From the NCBI RefSeq assembly GCF_900116045.1, contig NZ_LT630450.1, forward strand, positions 1,716,501 through 1,780,500: a DNA stretch of 64,000 bases. Direction: 5' to 3'. Positions 62,375 to 64,000 of this stretch are shown here, piece by piece. Source of the stretch: Desulfovibrio piger (lineage in GTDB: Bacteria; Desulfobacterota; Desulfovibrionia; Desulfovibrionales; Desulfovibrionaceae). The stretch's first letter is position 1, and the number at the start of each line of letters is the position of its first letter. A program made the translations under genes and the position numbers. The notes under the pieces are model-generated. The model was given only the letters and a program-made list of their open reading frames with translations, did not search any database and was not told the DNA's origin.

Positions 62375-62527
62375 ATGGACAGTCACCCTGCCCCCCTCCC
62401 GTCGTCCGCTGCCGCGCCTGCTTCCGCACGCGCCTGCCCCCGTCATCCCAACCCTGGTGAGGTCTGTCATGATCCTCAAACAACCACAGCAGGCCCGCCG
62501 GGCCGCCCTGGGCGCCACCGTCCATGA
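62375..62527 (+). CDS. Short ORF 3 in the mgtE leader, MgtL-like start
   Basis: AAAGGAG precedes the ATG by 7 bases. The product begins MDSHPAPLPSSAAAPASAR and is proline-rich throughout (50 residues). E. coli MgtL begins MEPDPTPLP: methionine, an acidic second residue, P5, P7, L8 and P9 coincide. The ORF lies about 160 bases ahead of mgtE, in the same transcript if the leader is read through. Confidence 0.4.
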   Translation: MDSHPAPLPSSAAAPASARACPRHPNPGEVCHDPQTTTAGPPGRPGRHRP

Positions 62528-62666
62528 CCCGGACCTGATCCATTCCGTACCCCGGACGCATAACGGCTTTCTCCTCTTCCGTGCCCGGCCCCATGACCCC
62601 GGATCGCGGACAGCCTTCGGGCGGCGCCTGCCGTCCTTCTGCTGCCGTCCCCATCCCGCACGCTGA
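62469..62666 (+). CDS. Short ORF 4 in the mgtE leader (65 residues)
   Basis: Overlaps ORF 3 in another frame; GTGAGG precedes the ATG. Product MILKQPQQARRAALG... is basic with two late cysteines, ending 20 bases before mgtE. No domain recognised. It might couple translation to mgtE, or be a chance frame. Confidence 0.25.
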   Translation: MILKQPQQARRAALGATVHDPDLIHSVPRTHNGFLLFRARPHDPGSRTAFGRRLPSFCCRPHPAR

Positions 62667-62685
62667 AGAAAAAAGGAGAATGCCC

Positions 62686-64000
62686 ATGATCCGCGAGAAC
62701 CTGCTGCGCACTGTGCGCGACCTGTCCGCCCGCCACGACACCACGGCCTTTGCCGCACTGGCGGAAAGCGTTCATCCCTCCGACATGGCCGAGGCCCTGG
62801 AGAGCCTGAAGAGCCGTGATGCGGCCCGCCTGCTGCCCTGCCTGAAGGCCGGGACGCTGGCCGACGTGTTCGTGTATTTTTCTGAGGAGCACCAGAGCCG
62901 CCTGCTGCGGGAACTGCCCCGCGAGACCGTGGTGGCCCTGTTCGAAGGCATGGCCGCCGACGAGCGCGTGGACCTGTTCCACGACCTGGACGCGGCCGCC
63001 CGCCAGCGTCTGCTGTCCGCTCTGGCCCACGGCGAACGCGAGGACATCCTGCGCCTGGCCGCCTATGCCGAAGGCAGCGTGGGTTCGGTGACCACCTCGG
63101 ACTATGTGTCCGTGCTGCCGGACATGCGCGTGGCACGGGCCCTGGCCCATGTGCGGGCCACCGCCGCCGGCAGGGAGACCATCTACGTCATCTATGTGCA
63201 GGACAGGGAGGGGCATCTGTGCGGCACCCTCTCCCTGCGCGACCTGCTGCTGGCCGATGATGCCCTGGCCATCAGGGACATCATGCGCCGCGACCCCGTG
63301 TTCGCACGGGCCCAGTGGCCCCGGAGCAGGGCTTCCGAACTCATCGGCCGTTATGACCTGCTGGCCCTGCCCGTCATCAACGGTGGAGAAAAGATGGTCG
63401 GCATCGTCACCGTGGACGACGCCATGGACATCGAAAAGCAGGAAGACGCCACCCAGCTGGCCCGCTTCGGCGGCACGGTCGGCAGCGACGACACCGATCT
63501 GGACATCCTGGCGTCCCCCTTCCGCACGATGTTCCGCGTGCGCGTGTTCTGGCTGGTGCTGCTGACCCTGTTCGGCGTCGTCACCAGCACCTTCGTGGCC
63601 GCGCAGGAAGAGATATTGTCACAGGTCATCGTGCTGGCGGCCTTCATCGCGCCCATCGTGGACATGGGCGGCAATGCGGGCAGCCAGTCGGCCACCCTCG
63701 TCATCCGGGCCATGGCCCTGGGCGACGTGCGCCTGTGCTGGCAGGACGTCTGGCGCGTGGTCCGGCGCGAGCTGCCCGTGGCCGCCGCCCTGGGCCTGGT
63801 GGTGGCCGGCATGGAGACCGTGCTTGCCCGGTTCTCCAAGGGCATCGGTCTGGACGTGCTGCTGGTGGTGGGCCTGAGCATGCTGGTCTGCACCGTGCTG
63901 GGCGGCATCATCGGTGTGCTCCTGCCCTTCGCGGCCCGGCGCATGGGCACGGACCCCGCCACCCTGTCCTCGCCCCTCATCACCTCCGTCATGGATCTGG
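62686..64000 (+). CDS. mgtE: Magnesium transporter MgtE (3' partial)
   Basis: The first 438 codons of MgtE; the frame is open to the window end. An N-terminal superhelical domain (SDMAEALESL, LLRELPRETVVALFEGMAADERVDLFHDL) is followed by paired CBS domains (about 130-250), which sense cytosolic magnesium, and then membrane helices, including APIVDMGGNAGSQSATLVIRAMALGD with the conserved pore signature. It imports Mg2+ as a gated homodimer. AAAGGAGA gives a 7-base spacing to ATG 62686, better than to ATG 62680. Confidence 0.95.
   Translation, partial: MIRENLLRTVRDLSARHDTTAFAALAESVHPSDMAEALESLKSRDAARLLPCLKAGTLADVFVYFSEEHQSRLLRELPRETVVALFEGMAADERVDLFHDLDAAARQRLLSALAHGEREDILRLAAYAEGSVGSVTTSDYVSVLPDMRVARALAHVRATAAGRETIYVIYVQDREGHLCGTLSLRDLLLADDALAIRDIMRRDPVFARAQWPRSRASELIGRYDLLALPVINGGEKMVGIVTVDDAMDIEKQEDATQLARFGGTVGSDDTDLDILASPFRTMFRVRVFWLVLLTLFGVVTSTFVAAQEEILSQVIVLAAFIAPIVDMGGNAGSQSATLVIRAMALGDVRLCWQDVWRVVRRELPVAAALGLVVAGMETVLARFSKGIGLDVLLVVGLSMLVCTVLGGIIGVLLPFAARRMGTDPATLSSPLITSVMDL

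Larger units (their letters stand above)
61716..62685 (+). promoter_or_regulatory. Long C-rich, G-poor leader region of mgtE
   Basis: Almost 1 kb between a terminator and mgtE with no normal-size gene. It is C-rich and G-poor on the coding strand: the 60 bases from 62041 have 26 C and 15 G, those from 62401 have 29 C and 15 G. Such bias marks Rho-utilisation RNA. It contains at least three short reading frames with Shine-Dalgarno sites. No M-box riboswitch was recognised. The promoter is not obvious. Confidence 0.45.

Noticed and set aside
61716-62685. An M-box magnesium riboswitch upstream of mgtE
   Set aside because: I could not find the conserved M-box core elements; the region is better described by short ORFs and a C-rich leader.

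Overview
The window looks like a chromosomal segment of a GC-rich, sulfate-reducing deltaproteobacterium of the Desulfovibrio group. The main reason is an intact dissimilatory sulfate-reduction locus: aprBA (adenylylsulfate reductase) followed by qmoABC and a fourth gene of the qmoD type, at 34.2-42.5 kb. A lactate permease, a YeiH-type anion exporter, iron-sulfur L-serine dehydratase and many radical-SAM and Fe-S proteins fit an anaerobic lactate/pyruvate lifestyle. The species cannot be fixed from the window alone; gut Desulfovibrio such as D. piger are plausible relatives.

Layout. 0-9 kb: the end of a Ppx/GppA-HD protein, a DksA/TraR zinc-finger protein, a YeiH transporter with two small downstream genes, tRNA-Phe, a ClC chloride/proton exchanger with a lipoprotein, a PaaK-like CoA ligase and an EF-hand protein. 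9-18 kb: a YgiQ radical-SAM protein with a long repetitive arginine-rich tail, SlyX, an MBOAT/SGNH acyl-transfer pair, an IHF subunit and an Elp3-like radical-SAM protein. 17.8-21.6 kb: a serine catabolic unit (YheO/DauR-type regulator, SdaA, HAAAP transporter). 22.3-26.9 kb: a metal or envelope-stress module with two ZraP/CpxP-like periplasmic proteins and a ZraS/ZraR-like two-component system; the first ZraP gene has a full-consensus sigma-54 promoter. 27-33.5 kb: HD nucleotidase, a low-GC lipoprotein, endonuclease III, CutA, a PfkB kinase, YbaK and a chorismate mutase/EPSP-synthase-like fusion. 34-42.5 kb: apr-qmo. 43-57.6 kb: AEC transporter, ilvD, a polysaccharide flippase, TPP-riboswitch-controlled thiSGH plus thiF, a uvrD-thiL-aldolase operon, a small hypothetical gene and a frameshifted methyltransferase. 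57.9-64 kb: lactate permease, a sigma-54-driven agmatinase-family gene, a tandem repeat array, and mgtE running off the window.

How the genes work together. LldP imports lactate and the serine unit turns serine into pyruvate; electrons pass through the quinone pool to QmoABC and on to AprBA, which reduces APS to sulfite and AMP. YeiH may handle sulfur oxyanions. Thiamine genes are divided between the riboswitch operon and the helicase operon that carries thiL.

The most unusual material lies between genes. (1) A dispersed hairpin family sits just 3' of stop codons, ends in a conserved AACGCGCTTT-like box, and in two places appears to have been invaded by a second REP-like repeat; one site has five copies at an exact 71-bp period. 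(2) A long C-rich, G-poor leader upstream of mgtE contains short ORFs with good ribosome sites, one beginning MDSHPAPLP, reminiscent of the MgtL magnesium-sensing leader peptide of enterobacteria. (3) The agmatinase gene has a near-perfect sigma-54 promoter followed by an intrinsic-terminator-like hairpin before its start codon.
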